A DNA stretch of 42,212 bases, from the NCBI GenBank assembly GCA_023415595.1, contig JAEZJW010000159.1, positions 1 to 42,212 on the forward strand, read 5' to 3'. This DNA comes from Bacillota bacterium. Lineage in GTDB: Bacteria > Bacillota > Clostridia > Lachnospirales > Lachnospiraceae. Below, piece after piece: positions 1 through 8,011 of this stretch. A program made the position numbers and the translations under genes. How positions within the stretch are numbered: position 1 is the first letter of the stretch; every line of letters starts with the position of its first letter. The notes below the pieces were generated by a model, which did not search any database, was not told the origin of the DNA, and was given only the letters and a program-made list of their open reading frames with translations.

Positions 1-120
1 GTGGGATTTTCAGATTTAAAGCGGGATTCTCAATTATAATACGGGAAATTCAGCTTATAAAAAAGTGTATATTAATTCAATATGGGATTCTTGAAGTTCA
101 AATGGGATTCTCAGTTTACA
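1..120. repeat. Degenerate 20-bp-period tandem repeats; possible end of an IS21-family element
   Basis: Copies of a motif close to TGGGATTCTCAG begin at 2, 22, 42, 83 and 103, which is an exact 20-bp period with one degenerate unit around 62. The array stops at 120 with TTTACA, so its reverse complement starts TGT, as IS21-family termini do. Those termini carry several short internal repeats bound by the transposase. No istA or istB gene lies in the window; it would have to be left of position 1. The repeat is seen directly; the IS21 identity is inference. Confidence 0.5.
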
Positions 121-428
121 CTTTACCATTTTGAAGCCGTAGAAAGTCGAAAGTGATGAATAATCAGTGGTTAGGGATTGTCATATAATCCATAAAATGG
201 TATAATTTGTGAGAATTGAACTAAATGTGTGTTATTTTGTTAGAAACTCTTTTGGGATAATCACAATGCAAGTGCTTTAAATTATATGGTGATTAGATTC
301 AATGATAACTACAGAGGGCACATTATTTAGTAAAATCTGTTGGCTGATAAACTTTATTTTGCACAAACGCGTGCTGAACTAGATTAACAGTAGCAATAAA
401 CAAAAATATTGATCGGAGATGACGAACT
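121..428 (+). other. Gene-free stretch with promoter and long leader of the protease gene
   Basis: There is no supportable gene here. A promoter sits at 178-206, leaving an apparent untranslated leader of roughly 215 nt before the protease start at 429. A small inverted repeat (GATAATCAC near 256 and GTGATTA near 288) lies in this leader, but I recognise no known riboswitch. Confidence 0.4.
178..206 (+). promoter_or_regulatory. Sigma-A type promoter of the protease gene
   Basis: TTGTCA (178-183), a 17-nt spacer and a perfect TATAAT (201-206). Transcription would start near 213, giving a long leader to the CDS at 429. Confidence 0.6.
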
Positions 429-2870
429 ATGATATCAAAAAGAAGAATATTGCTTAGTATAGCAATAACCTCGTTAATTCTTATTTTTTTGACTATTTCT
501 CAACCAGCGTCCGCGCAAAATAATGGAAAGAATCCATTTAAATCAGCTGATACAAAAAAAGCAACACGCGTTGAACAAGCATTGGGGAAAGTTTCTAATT
601 TGCTCTCTGATGGGGCTTCTAATTCAGCTATCAATATGGATGAGACTAAAAAGAAACAAAATTTGGAAACTGAACTTCTCAAAGCGCCAGGCAATAGATA
701 TATTGTGAAATTCCTCAATACGGTATCGTTGGAAACGATATATGACATCGTATCGCGATATAACTATAATATCATCGGCGATAGCGAACAAAGGTTATTC
801 ATGATTAAAATCACAAACAAGAAAAATTTCGACCAAATAACAGAAGGTTTATTAGAGTATTCACAAGAGGACAAGAAAAATCAAGTTCATGTCATTCCGA
901 ATGATACATATTATAATCAACAGTGGAGTTTAAATGCAGTTAACCTACCAAATGGATGGGACATCAGTAAAGGATCAGACACAGTATATGTTGCAGTAAT
1001 AGATTCAGGTGTTTATAGAGAGCACCCTGATTTTTCCAATACAGATATTAGAGCAGGATATGATGTAATCTTCGATGATTATGTTGATTGGGATTCTACA
1101 GGACATGGAACTAATGTTACCGGAGTGATTGCTGCAAGTACCAATAATGAAAAAGGGATCGCGGGTGTTACATGGAATGTAGCAGTTGTTCCATTCAGAG
1201 TTGTATATAGTTCGGGAACAATATACAGCTCTGATGTAATAACGGCTATTTATGCCGCAGCTGATGTTGGTTGTGATGTAATCAGTTGTAGTCTTGGTGG
1301 GTCGACTTATGATGTTGCTTTAAATAGTGCAATTCAGTACGCTATTTCAAAAGGGTGTATCGTAGTTGCATCTGCCGGGAATTACGGAAATTCGTCTTAT
1401 ATTTATCCTGCATCATACAATGGGGTTATCAGTGTTGGTGCTATTGATAGTAACTTGTCAAAGTCTTATTTTTCACAGTATAACAATCAAATCGATTGTG
1501 TGGCACCGGGCAGCAATATTTTTACAACTTCATACTGGTTAGACTCAGGTGAAGAACAGTATGATTATGATTATGAACATGTAAGCGGTACTTCCTTCTC
1601 GGCACCAATCGTATCAGGAATAGCCGCCTTGTGTCGTTCATTAAATCCAAGTATAACGCCTGCAGATTTCAATCTGGCATTGAAGAAAACATGTACTGAT
1701 TTAGGCGCTATAGGATATGATACATATTATGGAAACGGCTTAATTAATGCTGAAGCGATATTAAAATACTTTAATCCCGTGACAAGCATTGGTACGATCA
1801 ATGGAACGGCAACTGTTGACTCCTTGCTTACAGCAGGTACGTTGACACCGGCTGATGCGACGGTTACATATCAATGGATGAGGGCAACTACATTAACTGG
1901 ATCGTATACAACGATTGTTGGTGCAACAGAGAATACCTACCAGCTGACCTTAGACGATCTCAGTAAATATATTAAGGTAACAGCAAATGGTTCAGGGAAT
2001 TACTCTGGAACAGTGACCAGTATCGCGGCAGGACCTGTCAAATCGTCAATAAAGGGAATTGGAGAAATAACCGGTACAACGCAAGTGTATTCCACATTAA
2101 CTGCTGGCGATGTGAGTCCGTCAGGAGCAACGGTCACCTACCAGTGGGCACAGTCAGACGCGAAAGACGGTATTTATACGAATATCATAGGCGCAACGAA
2201 GAAGGCATATACTTTGACAACGGCGAACCTGAACAAATATATCAGGGTTACTGTGACCGGTACCGGAATATATACCGATACGGCTACAAGTAATCCGATC
2301 ACAGATCCGGTAAACAAAGCCTCGTTGACAAGTATTGGGACAATTGCAGGTACTACTAGGGTCGGATCTACGCTGGCTGCAGGTATCTTAACGCCATCGG
2401 CGGCAACTGTCACCTATCAGTGGCAAAGTGCTGACCATGGGAATGATACCTATACGAATATTACTGGTGCAACGGCAAAAACATATCTCCTGAAGATAAC
2501 AGATATCGGAAAGGATATAAGAGTAGTTGTGACAGGCACCGGTTATTATACCGGTATAGTCACAAGTAATGTAGCAGGTCCGATAACAACGGTAGTAACA
2601 ACCATCGGCGCAATTACAGGAACTGCAGCCGTAGATTCAACACTTACCGCAGGGGCATTAACCCCAGCGGGTGCGACGGCAACATATCAGTGGATGAGAG
2701 CAAATACCTCTACAGGAATTTATACACCGATTGTTGGAGCAACAGAGAATACCTACCAGCTGACCTTGGACGATCTCGGTAAATATATTAAGGTAACAGC
2801 AACAGGTTCAGGGAATTATTCTGGAACAGTGACAAGTATCGCGGCAGGACCTGTCAGATCAAAACCATGA
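429..2870 (+). CDS. Secreted subtilisin-like serine protease (S8) with four Ig-like repeats
   Basis: This 813-residue protein is an exported S8 endoprotease. A signal peptide spans residues 1-29 (lysine/arginine start, hydrophobic core, ASA near the cleavage site). A propeptide resembling fervidolysin-type prodomains fills about 85-160. The catalytic domain covers about 165-447 and has Asp192 (VIDSG), His226 (GHGT), oxyanion Asn318 (AGN) and Ser389 (GTSFSAP), so it should be active. Residues 452-813 are four repeats of about 90 residues with conserved YQW and GKYIKV motifs, of the kind used for cell-surface or polysaccharide attachment. There is no LPxTG, SLH or membrane anchor. The start has a GGAG-type site (cggagatgacgaact). 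The gene appears monocistronic, with a hairpin at 2936-2967 downstream. The substrate cannot be inferred. Confidence 0.93.
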   Translation: MISKRRILLSIAITSLILIFLTISQPASAQNNGKNPFKSADTKKATRVEQALGKVSNLLSDGASNSAINMDETKKKQNLETELLKAPGNRYIVKFLNTVSLETIYDIVSRYNYNIIGDSEQRLFMIKITNKKNFDQITEGLLEYSQEDKKNQVHVIPNDTYYNQQWSLNAVNLPNGWDISKGSDTVYVAVIDSGVYREHPDFSNTDIRAGYDVIFDDYVDWDSTGHGTNVTGVIAASTNNEKGIAGVTWNVAVVPFRVVYSSGTIYSSDVITAIYAAADVGCDVISCSLGGSTYDVALNSAIQYAISKGCIVVASAGNYGNSSYIYPASYNGVISVGAIDSNLSKSYFSQYNNQIDCVAPGSNIFTTSYWLDSGEEQYDYDYEHVSGTSFSAPIVSGIAALCRSLNPSITPADFNLALKKTCTDLGAIGYDTYYGNGLINAEAILKYFNPVTSIGTINGTATVDSLLTAGTLTPADATVTYQWMRATTLTGSYTTIVGATENTYQLTLDDLSKYIKVTANGSGNYSGTVTSIAAGPVKSSIKGIGEITGTTQVYSTLTAGDVSPSGATVTYQWAQSDAKDGIYTNIIGATKKAYTLTTANLNKYIRVTVTGTGIYTDTATSNPITDPVNKASLTSIGTIAGTTRVGSTLAAGILTPSAATVTYQWQSADHGNDTYTNITGATAKTYLLKITDIGKDIRVVVTGTGYYTGIVTSNVAGPITTVVTTIGAITGTAAVDSTLTAGALTPAGATATYQWMRANTSTGIYTPIVGATENTYQLTLDDLGKYIKVTATGSGNYSGTVTSIAAGPVRSKP
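1783..2868 (+). repeat. Four tandem ~270-bp repeats encoding Ig-like modules
   Basis: Repeat units begin near 1783, 2050, 2318 and 2600 within the protease gene. Units 1 and 4 are nearly identical over the segment from 1926 to 1990 versus 2746 to 2810, while units 2 and 3 have diverged. That pattern suggests recent copying between the outer units. Confidence 0.8.
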
Positions 2871-2935
2871 AAGCCTTACAAATAGGACTTCCCAGCATGG
2901 TAAGCAAACAGTCCACCACACCATTGTTATGAGTA

Positions 2936-2967
2936 AAAAGCCTGACACACCATTGTGCCAGGCTTTT
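2936..2967 (+). terminator. Hairpin terminator of module 1
   Basis: AAAAGCCTG (2936-2944) pairs with CAGGCTTTT (2959-2967). An inner CACA/TGTG extension surrounds a CCAT loop. It ends the protease transcript and is also the hairpin part of the repeated module. Confidence 0.75.
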
Positions 2968-3107
2968 CAGTAAAAAGGGGAGGATATGCAGTTGAGGTGT
3001 CATGGTGTTCCATCATGTGTTATAGAGTGTTCCGGGAGGGAATATAAGGAAATTTGAAATTCATCCTGTTTCATCTTGTGATATCTAATTTGCGTATAAA
3101 GTTGCGT
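2936..3107 (+). repeat. Recurring boundary module, copy 1
   Basis: The module comprises the hairpin (2936-2967), AAAAAGGGGAGG (2972-2983) and a 39-nt segment at 3069-3107 that matches 7780-7818 at 37 of 39 positions. A more degenerate copy of the same tail lies at about 2990-3030, so the tail is duplicated inside this module. The segment ends with two imperfect direct repeats, TTGCGTATAAA and TTGCGT. A recombination or attachment site fits the pattern, but that is inference. Confidence 0.6.
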
Positions 3108-3136
3108 GTAGAGCCTCGAATTATATAAAAAATTGT

Positions 3137-3164
3137 TTGATTATGGAAAATCTAATGGTATACT
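3137..3164 (+). promoter_or_regulatory. Promoter of the first cassette gene
   Basis: TTGATT (3137-3142), a 16-nt spacer and TATACT (3159-3164), 34 nt before the ATG at 3198. Confidence 0.5.
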
Positions 3165-3197
3165 GTAGATAGATTCGATTCCCAAAGAGGTGAGTAC

Positions 3198-4265
3198 ATG
3201 GATGCTTCATATTCAGCATTTAATAAATGGAATGAGCAAATGAATAATATATCAAGAGCTGTAGATATGTCAGGTTTAAGGATGTGGAAAGAACAAATGG
3301 ACGCTATATCTAAGGCCGTGGATATGTCAGGTATAACATCAGGTATAACACGATGGCAAGAACAAATAAACGCTATATCAAAGACAGTAGATATGTCTGG
3401 CATAACATCAGGTATAACAAGGTGGAAAGAACAAATGGACGCTATATCTAAGGCAGCGGATATGTCAGGTATAACATTAGGCTTAATGAGATGGCAAGAA
3501 CAGATGAACAATATATACAAAGCAGTCGATATGTCTGGGATAAGTATATTTCAAGAACAAATTACAGGTGTTTTGAACAGTATTGAAATGCCGGTCATAA
3601 ATTGGCATAATAGATTTTATGGTTTAACTAAATCTATTGAAATATCAAAATTGACTGAATGGCAAGACGCTTTTGGTAAATTTATCGATGTACAGAACAT
3701 AATTACAGAGCATGGGTATAGCATAGATAATTTTGAAATAGATGATTACAATAATAACGATGAGCCTGATAAAGGTTTGATTTGTAATACAGAGGCACTA
3801 TCAAAGGAAGAAACAACAGAATTAGAAGAAGATATAAATGAAATTGTTGATAGGGCATTTAATTATTCAAGTAGTCGTAGACTAAACATATATGACGAGA
3901 TTAATAAAAAATATTTAAAATGGGAAACAAAAAATTCATTTAAAGCATGGATTTTTAAGATAGTTATAGCTGTGATAATTGAAAACATAGTTATCTTTTT
4001 GTGGGGCGTTTTTGTATCAAATGTTAAAACCTTGGTACCATTAATTGTTCATGAAGAGAGTAATGCAAAATCAGAAGTTGTTTGTACTGTTCCGGCAGAT
4101 TCAGCAGTAAAGCTATATCCATTACAGATACCTTACTATTATTATATTATGTACACAGATCCTATCACAGGCGATATATATGATGGTTGTGTGTATAAAG
4201 GGAAAACTAAATTCGAAAAAATAGAAGCTATTGATGAAATTACATTACCGGCTGCTCTTTATTAG
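3198..4265 (+). CDS. Hypothetical membrane protein with N-terminal 19-23-residue tandem repeats
   Basis: I do not recognise a family. The first 160 residues are about seven amphipathic repeats built around W-x-E-Q-M-x-x-I-x-x-A-V-D-M-S-G. The first five are close copies and the later ones decay (FQEQ, WHNR, WQDA). An acidic linker (about 165-215) is followed by one clear transmembrane helix at about 251-275 and a C-terminal domain of about 80 residues rich in tyrosine. The start is well supported by GAGGTGAG just upstream and the promoter at 3137-3164. It is the first gene after boundary module 1. A tail of this shape suggests a membrane-tethered sensor or effector, but no function can be assigned. 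Confidence 0.75.
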   Translation: MDASYSAFNKWNEQMNNISRAVDMSGLRMWKEQMDAISKAVDMSGITSGITRWQEQINAISKTVDMSGITSGITRWKEQMDAISKAADMSGITLGLMRWQEQMNNIYKAVDMSGISIFQEQITGVLNSIEMPVINWHNRFYGLTKSIEISKLTEWQDAFGKFIDVQNIITEHGYSIDNFEIDDYNNNDEPDKGLICNTEALSKEETTELEEDINEIVDRAFNYSSSRRLNIYDEINKKYLKWETKNSFKAWIFKIVIAVIIENIVIFLWGVFVSNVKTLVPLIVHEESNAKSEVVCTVPADSAVKLYPLQIPYYYYIMYTDPITGDIYDGCVYKGKTKFEKIEAIDEITLPAALY

Positions 4266-4390
4266 TTACTGAAAAGATATTGTATAATTCGGCGATATCC
4301 TATTCATTTTTGTTGGTCTTATTAGACTTGCTTTATCTGTAATATATTGTACAATAATGTATTTTAATAATACATATTGGAGGACAAATA

Positions 4391-4706
4391 ATGAGCAAGT
4401 ACGCAGATCAGGTTATAAGTGTTATAGAGAAAATGAAAACAGAGGTTTACAGAATAACCGACAATGGAGAAGAAGTATTAGCGAAAGAAATTAATGACAT
4501 TACAAGAGACGCTTTTAAAGAAACAGCGAAAGACTTTGATGTTACTAAAAGCATTATTGAATTATAATGCACTAGAGACATGGGAATCAGTACAGAGAGT
4601 TTACTTATTAGGGAATGAAAAAGCTTTGGAAGATAAAATAGTTGACAATTGTAAAGAAAATGATGATACAGCTGATGTAAGAGCAAAACTACAAAAGATA
4701 AGATAG
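4391..4706 (+). pseudogene. Small hypothetical gene broken by a frameshift
   Basis: An ATG at 4391 with GGAGG 8 nt upstream opens a 58-codon frame that stops at 4565-4567. The adjoining frame continues without interruption from 4563 to a stop at 4704-4706, with protein-like composition (NALETWESVQRVYLL and onward). Removing one base near 4562 would join them into one protein of about 105 residues, helical and without membrane segments. A damaged gene is the simplest reading. A true 58-residue protein, a programmed frameshift or a sequencing error are alternatives. A small inverted repeat (ATGTATT/AATACAT, 4357-4375) lies just upstream. No family was recognised. Confidence 0.5.
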
Positions 4707-4739
4707 GGTTATAGGACGTATTCAAAGGAGAAAGTTTTT

Positions 4740-5213
4740 ATGAGTGCTGACAATATTGTTAATATAATATGTGCTTTTATAGGTGCTATTATAGGTGGAA
4801 CGATTACTTTTGTTACAGAATGGAAATTTAGAAAAAATGATGATAAGGCACATAAGAATCATGCATCTTCACTTCTATATTATGACCTGAAGAGTATTCA
4901 AACTTACTTAAGTGAAGAAAGAGGTTCTGTAAATATTAGATATTCAACAGAATGGCAGGATATACTGGCACAATGCTATTTTTTGAAAAGTGAAGAAGTC
5001 GAGTACATTTATAAGATATATGACAAGGTTTACAATTATAATTTTTATTATGAAAAGAAAAGTGATTCCGGAATAAGTTTTAAAAAGGAGGATATTGCTG
5101 AATATAAATCGCTCAAAGAGCTAATCTTTGATTGTAGTAAAAAATATATAAATGGAGATGCTTACAATGAGCAATATAATAAGATTATGAATAAATTGCA
5201 AGTAAAAAAATAG
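4740..5213 (+). CDS. Hypothetical protein with N-terminal membrane anchor
   Basis: This 157-residue protein has one hydrophobic helix at about residues 5-27 (glycine- and isoleucine-rich), then a lysine-rich stretch and a soluble helical domain. That arrangement fits an anchor with a cytoplasmic domain. The ribosome binding site AAAGGAG lies 8 nt before the ATG. It lies 33 nt after the frameshifted small gene and ends with the terminator at 5217-5261, so it may be the last gene of a short operon starting at 3198. I do not recognise the family. Confidence 0.7.
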   Translation: MSADNIVNIICAFIGAIIGGTITFVTEWKFRKNDDKAHKNHASSLLYYDLKSIQTYLSEERGSVNIRYSTEWQDILAQCYFLKSEEVEYIYKIYDKVYNYNFYYEKKSDSGISFKKEDIAEYKSLKELIFDCSKKYINGDAYNEQYNKIMNKLQVKK

Positions 5214-5216
5214 GTG

Positions 5217-5261
5217 AAAATGGCCGTTACATGACCTTAGGGGTGTGTAACGGCTATTTTT
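5217..5261 (+). terminator. Intrinsic terminator
   Basis: AAAATGGCCGTTACA (5217-5231) pairs with TGTAACGGCTATTTT (5246-5260) with one wobble, followed by T residues. It closes the 3198-5213 gene group. Confidence 0.8.
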
Positions 5262-5354
5262 AGGAATATTACCGATGGGTTGTAGATGGACATCGATGGA
5301 AATTACGGAATTACGGTTTTGAAGATTAATATTATCGTTTTTGAAGTATATCAT

Positions 5355-5920
5355 ACCAAATATACAGCACTTTATACCGGTATGCGTTCAGGTGAGCTTC
5401 GAGGTCTTACCTGGGATAGGGTCGATTTGAAAAACGTTGGATTTATGTGAATCGAAGCCTGTTGTATTTGAACAAAGAATATGTATTAGGCGCTACCAAG
5501 ACAAAATCCAGCATTCGTAGTATTCCGATGCTAGATAATGTATATGATGTGCTGAAAAAGCATAAAAAAAAGCAGGTAGAAAGAAAATTGGTGTTTGGAG
5601 ATATATGGAAGGAGAAAGAGGGGATGGAGCAACTTGTATTTCCTTCTGACACTGGATATCCAATGAATAAAGATGGGTTAAAAGTTCAGACAAATCTAAT
5701 AATTGACAGAATACATAATGATGGTATTGAATTTGAGCATATAACTCCACATACATGGAGGCATTAGTTCGCTACAAGATGTATTGAAAATGATATGCAA
5801 CCCGAAATACTTCAAAAGTTGCTTGGACATAGTAAGCTATCACAGATAATGGATTTATATGTTCATACTGATGATGATTTTAAGGTAGAAGAAATGAAAA
5901 AAATAGCAAACTTATTTTAA
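5355..5920 (+). pseudogene. Tyrosine recombinase/phage integrase, truncated and frameshifted remnant
   Basis: Only the C-terminal catalytic domain remains. The first part (YTGMRSGELRGL, carrying the first catalytic Arg) is read in one frame up to about 5434. The rest, from about 5437, is in the next frame. An in-frame TAG at 5765-5767 interrupts the box II motif HTWRH just before FATRCIEND. After the stop the LLGHS box and the MDLYVHT segment with the nucleophilic Tyr are still readable to TAA at 5918-5920. The N-terminal arm-binding and core-binding domains are absent. The gene cannot make an active enzyme, but it shows that a tyrosine recombinase once acted in this island. Confidence 0.9.
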
Positions 5921-5943
5921 AAAGAACAAACATAAATACTAAG

Positions 5944-5976
5944 AAGGTCACTTGCTTATTATGGAGTGACTTTTTT
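5944..5976 (+). terminator. Intrinsic terminator after the integrase remnant
   Basis: GTCACT (5947-5952) pairs with AGTGAC (5965-5970), extended by A-T pairs, and is followed by a run of six T residues. Confidence 0.65.
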
Positions 5977-5977
5977 G

Positions 5978-6006
5978 TTGTAATAAATTGAAAAAAATGT
6001 TACAAT
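5978..6006 (+). promoter_or_regulatory. Promoter of the DarT1/NADAR pair
   Basis: TTGTAA (5978-5983), a 17-nt spacer and TACAAT (6001-6006), 27 nt before the TTG start at 6034. Confidence 0.5.
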
Positions 6007-6033
6007 TTGTAAAAGATTTTAGGAGGCGATATC

Positions 6034-6672
6034 TTGAAAGATAAAGAGAAAATACTCGATGAATTGAAAAATCGTGGTATTGAGTATTTGGTACATTTTA
6101 CAAATTTAAATAATTTGGAGAGTATTGTGACCCATGAATTATTAACAAGAGAATGTTTGAACAGACTAAATATAGATTATGATTATAACGATGAAGAAAG
6201 AATAGATGGCATTGAAAATTCAATATCTACTTCAATAACATCCCCTAATTATAAGATGTTCTATCCACTTAGGTTAGAAAATCCTAGCAGCGACTGGGTA
6301 ATACTATTTATAAATGCTGAGAAGGCTCTTAAATTAGAATGTGCATTTTGTAAAACAAATGCTGCTAATAACAATGTTCGATTCATATCTGTAGATGATA
6401 GGAAGACATATGATGCATTTAAAGGAATGTTTAGTGAGATACCGTTCTTCTATACAAGAGAACAAATGGAATTGGCTGACTTTGAGACGACTGACCCTCA
6501 AGCAGAAGTTTTATTATTGGAAAACATACCAGTAAATTATATAGATTTTGTTATTTTTAAAGACTATAATACATATAGAAAATATAAATCAATATGTGAC
6601 AATATAGATATCATCTGTGGCAATGATATGGGATATTATTATGCAAGACATGATTATAAATATTGGCAGTAG
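6034..6672 (+). CDS. darT: DarT1-like DNA ADP-ribosyltransferase toxin
   Basis: This 212-residue protein has the DarT/DUF4433 outline. An N-terminal NAD-binding segment (YLVHFTNL, His21) is followed by LESIVTHELLTR. Late in the protein is DPQAEVLL, whose Glu158 occupies the place of the catalytic glutamate. DarT enzymes transfer ADP-ribose from NAD to bases of single-stranded DNA; the DarT1 branch, paired with NADAR antitoxins, modifies guanine. The class call rests mainly on the next gene, 18 nt downstream, which looks like the DarT1-associated NADAR antitoxin. The start is TTG with AGGAGG 7 nt upstream. The protein acts in the cytoplasm and should be toxic without its partner. A related ADP-ribosyltransferase with another target is possible. 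Confidence 0.78.
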   Translation: MKDKEKILDELKNRGIEYLVHFTNLNNLESIVTHELLTRECLNRLNIDYDYNDEERIDGIENSISTSITSPNYKMFYPLRLENPSSDWVILFINAEKALKLECAFCKTNAANNNVRFISVDDRKTYDAFKGMFSEIPFFYTREQMELADFETTDPQAEVLLLENIPVNYIDFVIFKDYNTYRKYKSICDNIDIICGNDMGYYYARHDYKYWQ

Positions 6673-6690
6673 TAATGTGGAGGTAATAAA

Positions 6691-7383
6691 ATGGCTGTTA
6701 GACCAGTTTTTTGTATATATGACAGAATTCCATATGTAATGACAATTAATATTGATTTTACATTTTACTCTGGTTTTGCCACTTCTCAAAAGCAGAAATC
6801 TTATATGAACTTACATGAAAATTATTTGAAAAATTATCCGAATAGTAAAATATTAGAGATATCAAGTAAAAGTATGGATGCAATTGGTGTTGAATTAAGT
6901 GCTTTTAATTTAATGATAAAAACTAATCAGAGGACATTTTCTGTAGAATCAGCATTTCAAAGTAGTAAAGTATTTGAAATGGGAGGTCCATATACAGATT
7001 TGCTAGATAAGAGTGCGAGGGAAGCGAAAAAGGACATCAGATTAAAGAGTAGTGGCAAATTAGTTGGTTTTCAATATTTTGGGAAGCAATATCCATTAGA
7101 ACCAAAAGACTATTTTTATAATTGGCTATATGTAAACAGTTTATATATAAATAAGTTATTAATGCAACAAGTTATAAACTACGATAGTTTTACAGATATT
7201 GAATTTAATCCTGATAAATCAATTAATTGTCAGGCAAAATCAATAGCGTTGTTTGTTTCACTTTATAAAGCAAATTTATTAGATAAGGCATTAAATTCAC
7301 ATGAGGAATTTTTGGATATTGCATATGGAATACAAAATAAATCTGATTTTCAACAGTTAGATTTTAAGTCATTTTTAAAATAA
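6691..7383 (+). CDS. DarT1-associated NADAR-family antitoxin (ADP-ribosyl hydrolase)
   Basis: The 230-residue sequence shows blocks I associate with the DarT1-associated NADAR family (formerly DUF6977). These are RPVF at the N terminus, SGFATSQKQKS, ILEISSKS, LSAFNL, VESAFQSSKVFE-x-GGPYTDL, YPLEPKDYFYNWLY and FTDIEFNPDKSINCQA. NADAR proteins remove ADP-ribose from guanine, reversing the toxin. The ATG follows GGAGG by 8 nt and lies 18 nt after darT, so both are made from one transcript. There is no membrane segment. It is full length and intact, as expected for an antidote that must be kept. Confidence 0.8.
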   Translation: MAVRPVFCIYDRIPYVMTINIDFTFYSGFATSQKQKSYMNLHENYLKNYPNSKILEISSKSMDAIGVELSAFNLMIKTNQRTFSVESAFQSSKVFEMGGPYTDLLDKSAREAKKDIRLKSSGKLVGFQYFGKQYPLEPKDYFYNWLYVNSLYINKLLMQQVINYDSFTDIEFNPDKSINCQAKSIALFVSLYKANLLDKALNSHEEFLDIAYGIQNKSDFQQLDFKSFLK

Positions 7384-7730
7384 AACGATACAGTAAAGAA
7401 CTAGGTGTTGATGAAATATATGTACGACCTAATAAAGACTATATATTTACTTCTGATTTGAAGTCTTTGTCAGGAGCCATACTTCATAAAATTGTATTTT
7501 CTTTTAAACTTGCATATATAAAGTCAGTGAAAAAATATGCTAATACTATTTTACCTATTATATTAGACTCACCAAGTGGAAGAGAGGTAGATAAAATTAA
7601 TGTAAAGGATATGATGAAAATACTAGAAAGGGATTTTAGTGAACATCAAATTATAATAGCATCTATTTATAAATATGATCTTACTAATGTGAATTTGATA
7701 GAAAAAGAAAGACCTGCCACGCCATTGTGA
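7384..7730 (+). pseudogene. C-terminal fragment of an SMC/RecN-like ATPase
   Basis: The frame from 7386 reads KELGVDEIYVRPNKDYIF, then a serine-containing LKSLSGA stretch resembling an ABC signature region. It continues to LPIILDSPSGREVD, a Walker B/D-loop type motif, and EHQIIIASIY. This is the head-domain C terminus of an SMC-like ATPase. The Walker A, hinge and coiled coil are absent upstream, because the DarT1 antitoxin gene ends at 7383. The only start candidate is an internal TTG at 7458 without a good binding site. The last codons (ERPATPL and the stop) lie inside the module 2 hairpin, so both ends look like recombination junctions. Confidence 0.65.
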
Positions 7731-7743
7731 CAGGTCTTTCTTT
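7704..7743 (+). terminator. Hairpin terminator of module 2
   Basis: A 13-bp perfect stem (7704-7716 with 7731-7743) is extended by CAC/GTG around the loop GCCATT, after a C-A mismatch. It overlaps the stop codon of the ATPase fragment. Confidence 0.75.
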
Positions 7744-7818
7744 AAAAAGGGGAGGCTATGCATTTGAAATGTCATAGGGTTTCATCTTGTGATATCTAAA
7801 TTTCGTATAAAGTTGCGT
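7704..7818 (+). repeat. Recurring boundary module, copy 2
   Basis: The hairpin (7704-7743) is followed directly by AAAAAGGGGAGG (7744-7755). The 39-nt tail (7780-7818) is 37/39 identical to 3069-3107. The hairpin loop matches those of copies 1 and 3 while the stem sequence differs and stays paired. Confidence 0.6.
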
Positions 7819-7903
7819 ATATTTTATGAAATGGAAAGGCATGCCATATAAAGCTTATTATTAGAATTTGTCTGGTGCAGTTATTGGGTAAAGACGCCGC
7901 CAT

Positions 7904-7932
7904 TTGAATGCGATGTAAAAAGATGTCATAAT
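7904..7932 (+). promoter_or_regulatory. Promoter of the kinase/PIN-GNAT operon
   Basis: TTGAAT (7904-7909), a 17-nt spacer and CATAAT (7927-7932). It is followed by about 80 nt of leader to the ATG at 8012. Confidence 0.45.
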
Positions 7933-8011
7933 ATTAGTATAAAAATATGGACATATATGGGATATAATGGTAGAATTTATATATATTTATTCTTTAGGAG
8001 AAGGTGAATTT

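Noticed and set aside
1..120. CRISPR array
   Set aside because: The units are only 20 bp in total with no separate spacers, they are degenerate, and no cas genes are present.
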